A DNA stretch of 21,000 nt from JAAYAY01 sp964429355 (GCA_964429355.1 CAYSCH010000137.1:1-21000), one strand, 5' to 3'. Numbered from the stretch's first letter, positions 1 to 8,793 are shown. Notes: a model not told the origin generated them from the letters alone. Translations and numbers: made by a program.

Positions 1-444
1 CCTTATCGGCATTCACCTCTGGAGGGCTTGAGCTAATGTAGCGCTGTCATACTAGGCCCGCTCGTCAGCAAGACTCAATCCCAGAGGCAACATGGTTCCA
101 ATCTCCTTCCGTTACGCGTCTTCAGCAGGCGGCCGCAAGTAATGGTCGTCTGACCTACTGGGACGCCGAAGACCGCCAGTAGGTTCGCGAAAAAGCGCAG
201 GACCGTCACGGGGGCACGTGATGGCCCTGTGAGGAGGCATTGGCGTCGCAACCTGCGCCTTTGTCAGCAGAAAACGATTTCGGCTATGCTAACTCCGTCT
301 CGTACCACTTCCGCGTCTGAGTTATCCGGTCGCCTTGATTGGGTGGGAGGATTGCCGTTCAGAATCGTCAATCGACGCCACTTGAATCGCCCTCGACAGG
401 GCGTACCCATTTCGAATTAAATGCACGCAGGAGCCGTTTTGGTG
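1..444. other. Non-coding or decayed region upstream of the Toprim gene
   Basis: No reading frame here has both a plausible ribosome site and protein-like content. An open frame at 229-420 encodes 63 residues rich in Arg and Ser, resembles nothing I know and has no convincing ribosome site. A frame running from about 129 to 310 reads in a protein-like way (for example residues LTYWDAEDRQ, later ENDFGYANSVSYHF) but is broken by stop codons, so it could be the remains of a gene; this is weak. An in-frame TAA at 418-420 directly precedes the ATG at 421, so the next gene has no hidden N-terminal extension in its own frame. Confidence 0.4.
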
Positions 445-1308
445 ATGAAGACCGAAGTTGCTGACCCGTTGACCCTGTTTAGCCCAGCGACGCCTGACGC
501 CGGCATATCGGAGAGCGATCCACCGTATTCAGTAGCAATTCAATCGCTCGAGAGATCAGAGGCCGCACGGTTCCCCGATAGTGAGCTTTCTGTTTTTGCC
601 CATGTACTTGAGCATGAAGTGGCCCTCTATGAGCGTCGAGGCAGCCTCGCCGGACCACTGGCAATTCGTATGGGTGACAGAGTCCTCGTGGATCTCGCCG
701 CTCAGAAGAGTCCCTCGCCGCTGCCTGAGTGGGTGGAAGAAGACGGCCTGCAATTTGTCACTTGTGATGCCAAGGGCGTCTTACTTGTGGAGAGCGATCG
801 GGTATATCGTGCCCTGTTCGATAACCAGTCATGGCACGAAACGGGGCTGCTTCTGGCAACAGGATGTGGCCTGCCTCGCGCGCCGATGCGCCGAGTACTG
901 CACCGACTTGAACGTCAATTCGGTTTGCCTGTGTACGTTCTTTCGGACAACGATACCTGGGGCTACTTTTTGCATTCGCTGCTCCGGCGTGGCGCCCTGT
1001 CCCCAGGTGTCCGAATGCCATACTTGGCCGTCGAAAACCTCCGGTACATCGGGCTTCGAGCGACATCCAACTGTCTCCTCAAAAGCGACAAGTTGTTTCA
1101 GCGGTCCTGGAAGCAGCATTGGGATGCGCGCCTGAGATGTTTGCGTCAGTATGACTGCTTTTCTTCAACAGAATGGCAAGCGGAATTCGACGCCTTTGAG
1201 GTTCAAAAGTACGCCAGGAGTCTGGAGGTGGCTCTCGATGTCCTGGGCTCACCGTGTCTCGTAGATATTGTCAAGGCTGCCTTGGACGCAAAACGGTGGA
1301 TTGAGTAA
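445..1308 (+). CDS. Topoisomerase VI subunit A / Spo11-like Toprim-only protein
   Basis: The 287-residue product matches the Toprim half of topoisomerase VI A/Spo11. In order it shows an RGSLAGPL stretch (residues 65-72; the family usually has RGS.vGPL), a CDAKGVLLVE strand ending in Glu116, a TGCGLPRAPMRRVLHRL segment, then GLPVYVLSDNDTWGY with Asp168 and Asp170 forming the DxD metal motif, and a later LRYIGLRATS segment. The family metal ligands (Glu and DxD) are therefore kept. The N-terminal winged-helix domain with the cleaving tyrosine, usually about 100-150 residues, is absent, and no subunit B gene is nearby. Start: ATG 445 is preceded by AGGAG at 428-432; ATG 421 (295 residues) and GTG 442 are alternatives. 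Third codon positions are less GC-biased than in the glycoside hydrolases downstream. The role is unknown: a metal-dependent DNA-binding or nuclease function is possible, and classical strand passage is unlikely. JetD-type (Wadjet) and 'mini-A' proteins are relatives to compare. Confidence 0.8.
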   Translation: MKTEVADPLTLFSPATPDAGISESDPPYSVAIQSLERSEAARFPDSELSVFAHVLEHEVALYERRGSLAGPLAIRMGDRVLVDLAAQKSPSPLPEWVEEDGLQFVTCDAKGVLLVESDRVYRALFDNQSWHETGLLLATGCGLPRAPMRRVLHRLERQFGLPVYVLSDNDTWGYFLHSLLRRGALSPGVRMPYLAVENLRYIGLRATSNCLLKSDKLFQRSWKQHWDARLRCLRQYDCFSSTEWQAEFDAFEVQKYARSLEVALDVLGSPCLVDIVKAALDAKRWIE

Positions 1309-1720
1309 CGCTCCAAGCCTCGTCCCCGCTTGCGCCACAGGTGGGCGGCCTCTGCAACTCTGGGACGGTTGCTCGTGCACGCGGTGCCCCCTGGCCGCAT
1401 CATTCCACCGTTTTTCCCCGTCCAGGGCCATTTCTTCCTCTTGACACGGAAAGTCATGGGGCATCGCCCGCCCATGGAGAGTGCTCGGCGCCGCTGACCT
1501 CCACCGGGGAAAGACCCGTCACGACTTGAAACTCGCTGTCGGGATCCCCGGGCGAACGACAAAGAGCCGTGACGCGATACAACCGGTATTCTCCGCGCCG
1601 CCCCCATCGCTCGACCTGCCGCATAAGAGGAGGTATGCTGGCTTGAAGATACACTCGCTGCCCGCAGCCCGTCTGAATGCGATTGGGTGGTCCCCCACAA
1701 ACCACAAGAGGTTTCCAAAC
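1309..1720. other. Intergenic leader before the GH26-like gene
   Basis: This 412-base gap holds no convincing separate gene. It has a strong AGGAGG at 1628-1633, followed by a three-codon frame ATG-CTG-GCT-TGA (1635-1646) whose stop overlaps a TTG (1643-1645) in frame with the GH26-like gene. A perfect TTGACA at 1441-1446 has no acceptable -10 box at normal spacing, so I do not call a promoter. No clear stem plus T-run terminator follows the Toprim gene. Confidence 0.5.
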
Positions 1721-2815
1721 GTGCAAGACAGCAAATTCCAATGGCGTCTGTCTCGTTTCTATCTCCTGCCGGTTATCACCGTGACGCTGGCGGGTACAAT
1801 TCTCGTCTGTCAGGCGGACTCGTCTGAGCCCGCTGGCCGAGCGCCCGCCAGGTATGAGCCGGCCGATGGAACAACCTATCACGGCCTGTGCCTGCCCGGT
1901 TCCTGGAATGCCGACCAATTTGCCGCCAACCTTGCCCAGTATCGCAAGGCCCTCGGCAATGGCCCGCCGCTGGTGCTGCACTCGTGGTTCGCCCACTGCC
2001 AGGAGCAGGGAAAATGGCGGACCTGGCACTGGATGAATGAGACGCCCGACGGAGGGCGATGCGCCGGACCGGCCGAGTCCTACGCCGAGCTCAGCCGCAA
2101 ACACGGCCTGGTTCCCGTCATTGCCTGGACTTGGATGGAGTACCCAGACCAGGGGCGGTCGCCACGACTCCAGGATCTGGTTGCCGGCAACTACGACTGG
2201 TATCTGGACGACTGGATCAAGGGATTGAAGGAGTTCCGCGACCCGGTCTTCATCCGCCTGAGTCACGAGATGGACGGCGATTGGTATCCCTACTCCGAAG
2301 GCTACAAGAAGGAGCCCGCCCGCAACACGGCCGCCGACTACGTCGCGTACTGGCGATACGTGGTCGACCGTTTCCGAAAGGCGCAGGTCACCAACGTGGC
2401 CTGGGTCTGGTGTGTGAACGGTGACCGGAGCGGCGGGAAGGATTGGCCCGATTACTACCCGGGCGATGAGTACGTCGACTGGCTGGCGATCGACGTCTAC
2501 AGCTCGCGCAATCCGCGGGAAGTCATCGAGCCGTTCCTTGAACTCTACGGGAAAACCCGCAAACCGATCATGATTCCCGAGGGGGGCACAGGTCCCGAAC
2601 AGACCCAATGGAACAAGCGATACGCCGGGGATGCGGCCTGGGTGAAGGAACTGTTCGACGTTGTCGAGACTACGCCTCAGCTCAAGGCGATCTGCTGGTT
2701 CCAGTGGGGAAAAGAGTGGAACGTAGAGCGCGACGCCGCTCAGTTGGCCGAGTACCAGCGCCGCATTCGGGGGGATCGGTATGGAGTTCCTTTCTCCAAC
2801 CGTCCAGAGTGATTT
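1721..2815 (+). CDS. Secreted glycoside hydrolase, GH26 (beta-mannanase)-like
   Basis: The product is a predicted exported retaining glycosidase of clan GH-A, most like GH26 endo-mannanases. From GTG 1721 the protein starts with a short charged stretch, then a hydrophobic segment (about residues 12-30) and a likely cleavage site after CQA. The catalytic barrel follows, with IRLSHEMDGDWYPY around Glu183 (proton donor; the family has a His before this Glu) and IMIPEGG around Glu287 (nucleophile). A WAIDVYSS-like strand and a C-terminal ICWFQWGKEW also fit GH26. GTG 1721 has AAGAGG 9 bases upstream and gives a normal signal peptide. A TTG at 1643 with AGGAGG 9 bases upstream is a real competitor and would add 26 residues. 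The frame stays open to 1481. It is the first gene of a hydrolase cluster and lies 62 bases from the next gene. Substrate specificity cannot be read from the sequence. Confidence 0.85.
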
Positions 2816-2877
2816 AGCCACTTCAGGCAAGCCTGCGTTTCCACTTTCGTGCAGTGTTCGCATAAGGTCCTTCAGCG

Positions 2878-3711
2878 ATGCCGCGATATCCACACGTCGA
2901 AAGCGTGTTCTTCTTCAAACTGATATCCTGGGATGAACGGTACCGCGATCGAGCGTCCATTGGGGATCTGCTTGAACGATACACGGCAGTGTCGGGGCGC
3001 CGTTTTCTGGGCTATCGTGGCGCGCGTGCCCTCCTTTCCGATATCGAATACGCCGACATACCCGCACTGTTTCGGCCGGACGTGTCCAAGAACTCTCATA
3101 ACTTCCTGTTCGGCGATCCCCTCGTGAGCATATCCGTCACCTGGGAGGACCCCGACTGGGTCGAGACCGTGTCCTCACTAAACCGTATGACAGTCATGGG
3201 TAGAATGGCCACTGGCAGTCTCCTTACGGCGGAGACGGAGTTTCTCCATTGGATCGATGGAACCTCTGCTTTCTGGGGCGAGCTCAATGTTACGGCAATC
3301 ACCGGCAGCCTTACCTTTTCCGGTCTCAACCAGCACTTGCTGTGCATGCCTAAATTCGGGACAGTCAACTTCCTTGGGCCCGACTATGTCCGGTTTCTGG
3401 GAGAAGACAACCTGGCAACTGCTGGATTCGCTTCCATCGAGCCACATGGCGACGGCCTCGTCACACGAATCGCGGCCGACTGCCAACACGAATTCTCTGC
3501 CGTCCAGAATTCAATCTGTGAGAAACTCGGTGGAGACCGCATCTTCAAGAAGTGGGGCTCTGATGACAAACCGAAATTCGAAGGAATGTATCAGCACGTT
3601 CTGCGCCACCGTGCCTCTGTTCCGCCGATGGAGTTCAGGGTCACTGCCCGAGGCCTGAAGAAACGGCCGATCAAGCCGGAAAAGGCGAACCCAGTGGCGA
3701 GGCCGGGTTGA
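2878..3711 (+). CDS. Unrecognised 277-residue protein
   Basis: I do not recognise this protein with confidence. It has no signal peptide or membrane segment, so it is probably cytoplasmic, unlike the exported enzymes on both sides. It contains many aromatic residues and a stretch NFLGPDYVRFLGEDNL followed by an HGDGLVTRI segment. That faintly recalls the C-terminal part of some bacterial immunity proteins (Imm52-like), but this is a recollection and not a strong match. The C-terminus is basic (KKRPIKPEK). ATG 2878 has AAGG 10 bases upstream. Its stop lies 13 bases before the next start, so it sits in the hydrolase transcription unit. Its third codon positions are visibly less GC-rich than those of the neighbouring hydrolases, which suggests a different origin or weaker selection. 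Confidence 0.7.
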   Translation: MPRYPHVESVFFFKLISWDERYRDRASIGDLLERYTAVSGRRFLGYRGARALLSDIEYADIPALFRPDVSKNSHNFLFGDPLVSISVTWEDPDWVETVSSLNRMTVMGRMATGSLLTAETEFLHWIDGTSAFWGELNVTAITGSLTFSGLNQHLLCMPKFGTVNFLGPDYVRFLGEDNLATAGFASIEPHGDGLVTRIAADCQHEFSAVQNSICEKLGGDRIFKKWGSDDKPKFEGMYQHVLRHRASVPPMEFRVTARGLKKRPIKPEKANPVARPG

Positions 3712-3724
3712 GCGGAGGTTCCAT

Positions 3725-6061
3725 GTGAAGATACTAGGCTATGTGATATCGATCCTGCTGGCGACGGCCAGTTTGCTGGCAGAAGCCTACGAGCCCGAAC
3801 TGCCGCCGATGACCGGCGAGGGCACGCCGGCGATTCTGACTGTGACGCCCAACGCACCGGCGGTGCCACAATTCGGCAAGTTCGAGCTGACCATCGATCT
3901 GGCGGCCACCTACGACAATCCCTTCGACCCGGAGCAGGTGGACCTGACCGCCGAGTTGGCGACCCCGGCGGGAAAACACGTCGTCGTGCCCGGCTTCTTT
4001 TACCAGCCCTATCGGAACCGCAGTCCGGGCGACGATTCCCGGCGGCCCCTCCTGGAGCCCGCGGGCGAACCGTGCTGGATGGTCCGCTTCACGCCGACCG
4101 AAATCGGAAAGTATGACTACGTCGTGCGCCTGCAAAACCGGTTCGGCAAGGTGCAGGGCGACGTTCGCTCGCCCCCGGGTACCTTCATGACCCTGCCGTC
4201 CAACTCGCCCGGCTTCATCCGCGTCTCCCGCGCAAACCCGCGATACTTCGAGTTCGACAACGGGCAGCCCTTCTTCGCCGTCGGACAGAATCTCCAGAAC
4301 GATTGGCCGTACTACGACCACTCGCGGCGGCTCGCGCAGGGCGGGGCCAATTGCGCTCGGGTCTGGACGTTCTGCCATTGGACCTGGCTGGAGTGGACGT
4401 TCAAGACCGGGCTGACGTGGGCCGGACCCGGCGACTGGATGCGATCCTACGCCGGCGCCGGCCGCTACAACCAGCGGATCGCCTGGATCGCCGACGACTG
4501 TCTCGAACGATGGACTCGCGACGGCCTGTTCGTCATGCTCTGCCTCGGCAACGCCACCGGTGGCGGCGAGCTGTCGATGGAAAAAACCGACTCGTACGGC
4601 TCGTGGAACGGGCATCCCTACAATCTGGCCAACGGCGGGTTCCTCGATGATCCCAGCCTCTTCTGGACCGACCAGCACGCACGGCAACTCTATCGGCAGC
4701 GACTCCGCTACATTCTCGCCCGTTGGGGATACAGCCCCCAGATCTGGGCCCTGGAGTTCTGGAACGAACTTGGCGAGGCGCGGCCGGAGATTGTCGCCTG
4801 GCATCGGGAAATGGCCCAATATGTTCGTGAGCTCGACCCGAACCGGCACCTGCTTACGACCAGCACGTGGCAAGGCAATCTCGACAAGTTTGCCGCCATG
4901 TGGGACCTGCCCGAGATGGACTTCACCCAGGGGCATCACTACGGGGCCCTCCCGGGTATGACCGCCCGGATCGCCGAGCACCTCGCCCGTTGGCCCAAGC
5001 CCTATCTCAACGGCGAAGGGGGCGGGCCGCCGGCAAAAGACGAGCGCGGGGAAAGTCTCGATCCCGGCTCGATCGAGTTCCACAATTCCCTCTGGGCGCC
5101 CCTGGCCATGGGCTCGGCAGGAACAACTCTCCCCTGGTGGTGGCGAGAACGGATCGAGCCCCAAAACCTTTTCTCTCACTACCGCGCAGTGGCCCGTTTC
5201 GCCGGCGACGTGCCGTGGAACCGCGTCCAGTTCCGCCCGGTTCAGCTCCGATCGATCACGCTCAGCGGCGACTCCCCCAACACACAATTCTCGCCTGTAC
5301 TGATCGCCCCCATCGGGGCCGACTGGGGGAGCCTCCCGCGGGCGAGCCGGTTCCGCGTCGAGGCCGATGGCTCGGTGGCCGGGGGCCAGCGTCTCTCGGG
5401 CGAGTTGTTCGGCAACGCCCCTGGCCGCCGCCAATGGCGCAAGCCGCTTGTGTTCGAGGTCGATTTTCCCCACCCCGGTCGATGCCTCGTGCATGTGGAA
5501 TCGGTCTCCCACGGGACGCTGGAAGTGCGGCTCGACGGGCATGTTGTGCTGGAACAGAAGTCGCCGGGGCCGCTCTGGGTCGACGTGCCCGCTGGTCCGC
5601 ACGCGATCACCCTCGATAACACAGGGAGCGACCTGGTACGCTTCGACTGGATTCTGCTGACCAATTATCGCGACCCCCGGCGCTATCCCGACCTGGACAT
5701 TTTCGGCCAGACAAACGATGATCTTGCCATGCTCTGGATTCACAATCGGCTCAACCAATGGCCCTTCCAGGCGGCGGGCATCGAAGCCCCGGCGGTCGGG
5801 CCGGCGATGGCAGAGATCCTGGTCGCCGGCGACGCCCGCTACCAGGTCGAGTGGTGGGACACGCGAACGGGGCTTGCCACACACACCGAGAGTATCGAGT
5901 CGCGAAGTGGCGTACTTTCCATCCCCATCGCTCCGGTGACGCATGACCTGGCGTGCAAGATCAAGAGTGAAGCCGTTCCGCACCCTGTTGATCTTGACCG
6001 GCGAAAGGAATCACGCAAGGCCATTCAGCCACCAATACTCATATCGCGAGGATTGCGATGA
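3725..6061 (+). CDS. Secreted DUF5060-type glycoside hydrolase, clan GH-A
   Basis: The 778-residue exported enzyme has a clear signal peptide (residues 1-21, cleavage after AEA). A beta-sandwich of the DUF5060 type (about 40-130) comes next, then a GH-A barrel (about 155-500, DUF4038/cellulase-like). Key barrel segments are ALEFWNELGEA with Glu348 as likely proton donor and PYLNGEGGG with Glu431 as likely nucleophile. Residues about 540-655 look like a carbohydrate-binding beta-sandwich ending in RFDWILLTNY, and the C-terminal part (YQVEWWDTRTG) resembles the 'collagen-binding' end domain common in such hydrolases. The start is GTG 3725 with GGAGG at 3714-3718; the ATG two bases earlier is out of frame and is followed at once by a stop. 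The gene follows its neighbour after 13 bases and overlaps the next gene by four. The exact substrate is unknown. Confidence 0.88.
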   Translation: MKILGYVISILLATASLLAEAYEPELPPMTGEGTPAILTVTPNAPAVPQFGKFELTIDLAATYDNPFDPEQVDLTAELATPAGKHVVVPGFFYQPYRNRSPGDDSRRPLLEPAGEPCWMVRFTPTEIGKYDYVVRLQNRFGKVQGDVRSPPGTFMTLPSNSPGFIRVSRANPRYFEFDNGQPFFAVGQNLQNDWPYYDHSRRLAQGGANCARVWTFCHWTWLEWTFKTGLTWAGPGDWMRSYAGAGRYNQRIAWIADDCLERWTRDGLFVMLCLGNATGGGELSMEKTDSYGSWNGHPYNLANGGFLDDPSLFWTDQHARQLYRQRLRYILARWGYSPQIWALEFWNELGEARPEIVAWHREMAQYVRELDPNRHLLTTSTWQGNLDKFAAMWDLPEMDFTQGHHYGALPGMTARIAEHLARWPKPYLNGEGGGPPAKDERGESLDPGSIEFHNSLWAPLAMGSAGTTLPWWWRERIEPQNLFSHYRAVARFAGDVPWNRVQFRPVQLRSITLSGDSPNTQFSPVLIAPIGADWGSLPRASRFRVEADGSVAGGQRLSGELFGNAPGRRQWRKPLVFEVDFPHPGRCLVHVESVSHGTLEVRLDGHVVLEQKSPGPLWVDVPAGPHAITLDNTGSDLVRFDWILLTNYRDPRRYPDLDIFGQTNDDLAMLWIHNRLNQWPFQAAGIEAPAVGPAMAEILVAGDARYQVEWWDTRTGLATHTESIESRSGVLSIPIAPVTHDLACKIKSEAVPHPVDLDRRKESRKAIQPPILISRGLR

Positions 6062-8793
6062 AACCCAATGTCTTATTCGCCCTGATAGTGCTCGGTGCGG
6101 CGTCCGCGTCCAGTGGCGACGAACTCCGGATTCTGAAGCAGATTCCGGACCCATTCGGATCCCCCCGCCCGGCCCCCGCAGCCACGGATGTGCCCGTTAA
6201 CACCAGCTTTTTCATTCAGATCGGATTTCAAGACAAGAATGCCACCGACGCCGTCCTGGCCGACAGCGTCGTTGTGCGACTCCGTTCCGCCACGTCGCCG
6301 GAAGCGGAACTCCTGAGCCGCGGTTCGCGTTTCGCCGAGGGCTACACCGGGAGCATCGCACCTGGTCGTGGCCCAGCTCCGTCGATGGCCATCAACATCG
6401 ATGGCGGCCCCGGATTGCAGCCGGCAACTGCGTACACCCTCTCCGTGGAAGCTCGCTCGCGATCCGGCGCGGTACTGACCGCCGACAAAGCATCGTGGCA
6501 ATTCACGACGGCCGACAAGACGACTTCGCACCAGTTGCAGTTTGCCCTCGATTTGTCGGACAAGCCTGCGATCTGGACCGGGGGCTTCTTCACGGGCTTC
6601 TGCAAACCGAGCTTCTGCACGAGCGCATCGAATCGCATTCCGGGTTATGAACTGATGCAGAGCATCCGCCGCGACTCGCCTCGCGCGTGGAGTCTGCAGC
6701 GAGATTTTTCCCCGACCACCATGGGCCATCAGCCGGCGTTTCTGGACGTGGGGCCTCCCAATGTCGTTCGCGAGCGAGAGACCCGCCGCATCCTGTCCAT
6801 CGAGCCGCAGGACGCTGGTGTGTTGCTGCAAGTCGAGGATTTTTTCGGCCACGAGCAATATGGCATCCCACGAGGTCGGGCGCTCGCGCCGGACTACCAT
6901 CCGGGCGACGAGGTCCTCATTGCCGATGGAATTCATGACGCACGCGCGAAGGTACTGCGAATCGTTGCCGACTCGCCCGAGTTGCGGACGCTGCTGGTCA
7001 GTTCGTTCGAGACGCCGGCGGAAGGCTGGAAAATCGAGTATTCTCGCCCCTTGCCGGTCAAGGAAGATCCCAACGCGCCGGGACTGTTCCCTCCCGGAGG
7101 ATGCTACCTGCGAAAGCACTCCCCTGCGGGCACTCCCCATTACTATTGGGGCCGTTTGGACAAGGAATGGGACATCGCCGTGCAGCAATTTGGCCGCCGG
7201 ATCGTCGTGAACTTCGCCGACGCCCCCGGCGATCTTGCGATCGACGGCCGTTCATGGACCTACCCGAAAGATTACCTTGAGCTTCACCAGGTCGTTCACG
7301 CCTACACTTCACACTTGATCGAGCGGTATGGCGACGCGAGTCTCGCGTTCGTTTGGAGCATCTTCAACGAGCCCGACCTGGCCGCGGCCTTCTGGCGCAG
7401 CAGCAACTGGGACGAGTTGCAGAAGTTCTACGACTATGCGACCGACGCCGTCTTGCGAAGTTTCGAGGATCACGGCTACGACTCGCAACGCGTCTTCATC
7501 GGTGGATTGGAAATCGGCGCCATCTGGGGCACGAACATCGAAGGACCGATTCTCAAAACTTTCCTCGGTCACTGTTCGCCGACCGCAACCTGCGAGGGAG
7601 AACTGCAGCTCAATGCCGCATTCGGCGATACCCGCCTGGATGGCCGGCGATCGCGACGAGTCGAAGACTTGTGCCGGGCCCACAATGGCAAGGGAAGTCC
7701 CTGCGACTTCATCTCGGTGCACACCTACAACTCGGCACCCATGACCGCGGCCAAGCTGCGCCGTGCGAAGGAACTTGCGTTGGAAGTGGATTCCGAGTAC
7801 TTTGCGGATATGTGGGTCAACTCGTTCGAATCCTGCCCGGATTGGGCGCCGCCGCCCGATGCGGCCGCTGCCGACAGCTATCTCGGTAGCGGGTACTTCT
7901 CGACATGGTGCGCCGACGTGGCACGCCGCGGATTGGAGGCCGCCGCGAAGGATCCGCGTTACGCATTTGGCGAAACGATCCTGACCTTCTGGCCCTGGCC
8001 CAACAGCAACTTTCGCGGACATAACGGAGCCACACAGGTCATCGGCGTCGACGACAATGGCGACGGGCGCAAGGACCGCGACGAAACGATCGCGCTGCCG
8101 ATCCTGCGTTTCCTCGGCCTCCTGGCGCGGATGGAGAATCGCTACTGGGTCCTCCCGGAACAAGTCATCGGCGGCCACGTGGTCTCCGGATTCGCTTCTC
8201 AGGACGATCGCGCCTTGTTCATTCTCATGTACTCGCACGACCCCGCCGACGTTCAGGCTCGCTCGCAGGCCGAATTCGCCGTCGAACTGGAGTTGAAGGG
8301 GCTGACCTGGACCGAGGCCGGCGTGAGCGAGTATCGGTTTGACAAGGACCATAACTCCTACTTTCACCTCGGCCGCCAGTTGCGCGATCAGGCCCCTGTG
8401 GCGTCGAAGATCCGCCGTCCGAATGCTGAGCAGGCGGCAAAGCTGCTGGCGGGTTTCTCCAACACCGATCCCGCCGTACAGCTTGCGGCCGTGAAAGAAG
8501 CCGCCGCCTACGACGAACTGCCCGAGTCGATTCTGGGAGCCGCATTTCAGTTGCACCAGACAACGAAGGACGAAGACATTCGAGCGACGATCGAGGAGGC
8601 CGGGAAACGGATCATGACGTGGCAGCCCGGCTTTGATCCGGTACAAGTGGCACCCGTCAAGGAGTTGTCCCAACTTCAAGTCACCGGCCAATCCCAGCTC
8701 CATGCCGACGCAACCGGTCGAGTCCGTCTCCAGATCCCCGTCGCAGGCAACGGCGCGAATTTTGTTGTGATCGAGAAGCGTCGCCCCGATTGA
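6058..8793 (+). CDS. Secreted large GH39-like glycoside hydrolase with EF-hand-like loop
   Basis: The 911-residue product begins with a signal peptide (about 1-19). A Big_5/SbsA-like Ig domain (about 40-155, ending WQFTTADK) and a long GH-A barrel related to GH39/cellulases follow. FVWSIFNEPDL places the likely proton donor at Glu438, and YAFGETILTFWPW puts a likely nucleophile at Glu639. Residues 665-676 (DDNGDGRKDRDE) match the 12-position EF-hand calcium loop. The region about 800-870 is alpha-helical with HEAT-like character, and a short beta tail ends the protein. ATG 6058 overlaps the preceding stop as ATGA, with GCGAGGA just upstream, so translation is probably coupled. Its own stop overlaps an ATG of the channel frame (8793). 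The family assignment within clan A is approximate. Confidence 0.82.
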   Translation: MKPNVLFALIVLGAASASSGDELRILKQIPDPFGSPRPAPAATDVPVNTSFFIQIGFQDKNATDAVLADSVVVRLRSATSPEAELLSRGSRFAEGYTGSIAPGRGPAPSMAINIDGGPGLQPATAYTLSVEARSRSGAVLTADKASWQFTTADKTTSHQLQFALDLSDKPAIWTGGFFTGFCKPSFCTSASNRIPGYELMQSIRRDSPRAWSLQRDFSPTTMGHQPAFLDVGPPNVVRERETRRILSIEPQDAGVLLQVEDFFGHEQYGIPRGRALAPDYHPGDEVLIADGIHDARAKVLRIVADSPELRTLLVSSFETPAEGWKIEYSRPLPVKEDPNAPGLFPPGGCYLRKHSPAGTPHYYWGRLDKEWDIAVQQFGRRIVVNFADAPGDLAIDGRSWTYPKDYLELHQVVHAYTSHLIERYGDASLAFVWSIFNEPDLAAAFWRSSNWDELQKFYDYATDAVLRSFEDHGYDSQRVFIGGLEIGAIWGTNIEGPILKTFLGHCSPTATCEGELQLNAAFGDTRLDGRRSRRVEDLCRAHNGKGSPCDFISVHTYNSAPMTAAKLRRAKELALEVDSEYFADMWVNSFESCPDWAPPPDAAAADSYLGSGYFSTWCADVARRGLEAAAKDPRYAFGETILTFWPWPNSNFRGHNGATQVIGVDDNGDGRKDRDETIALPILRFLGLLARMENRYWVLPEQVIGGHVVSGFASQDDRALFILMYSHDPADVQARSQAEFAVELELKGLTWTEAGVSEYRFDKDHNSYFHLGRQLRDQAPVASKIRRPNAEQAAKLLAGFSNTDPAVQLAAVKEAAAYDELPESILGAAFQLHQTTKDEDIRATIEEAGKRIMTWQPGFDPVQVAPVKELSQLQVTGQSQLHADATGRVRLQIPVAGNGANFVVIEKRRPD

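Noticed and set aside
229..420. 63-residue open frame at the left end
   Set aside because: Arg/Ser-rich, no ribosome site at a good distance, no resemblance to known proteins, and no link to the TopoVIA N-terminal domain.
1454..2893. 479-residue minus-strand open frame
   Set aside because: Antisense to the GH26-like gene; no motifs.
3734..5983. 749-residue minus-strand open frame
   Set aside because: It lies fully within the DUF5060-type hydrolase gene, has no recognisable motifs, is rich in Arg/Gly/Pro as expected for a GC-rich antisense frame, and the plus-strand gene has clear motifs and a signal peptide.
7309..8703. 464-residue minus-strand open frame opposite the GH39-like gene
   Set aside because: Same reasoning: antisense to a well-supported gene, with no recognisable domains or ribosome site.
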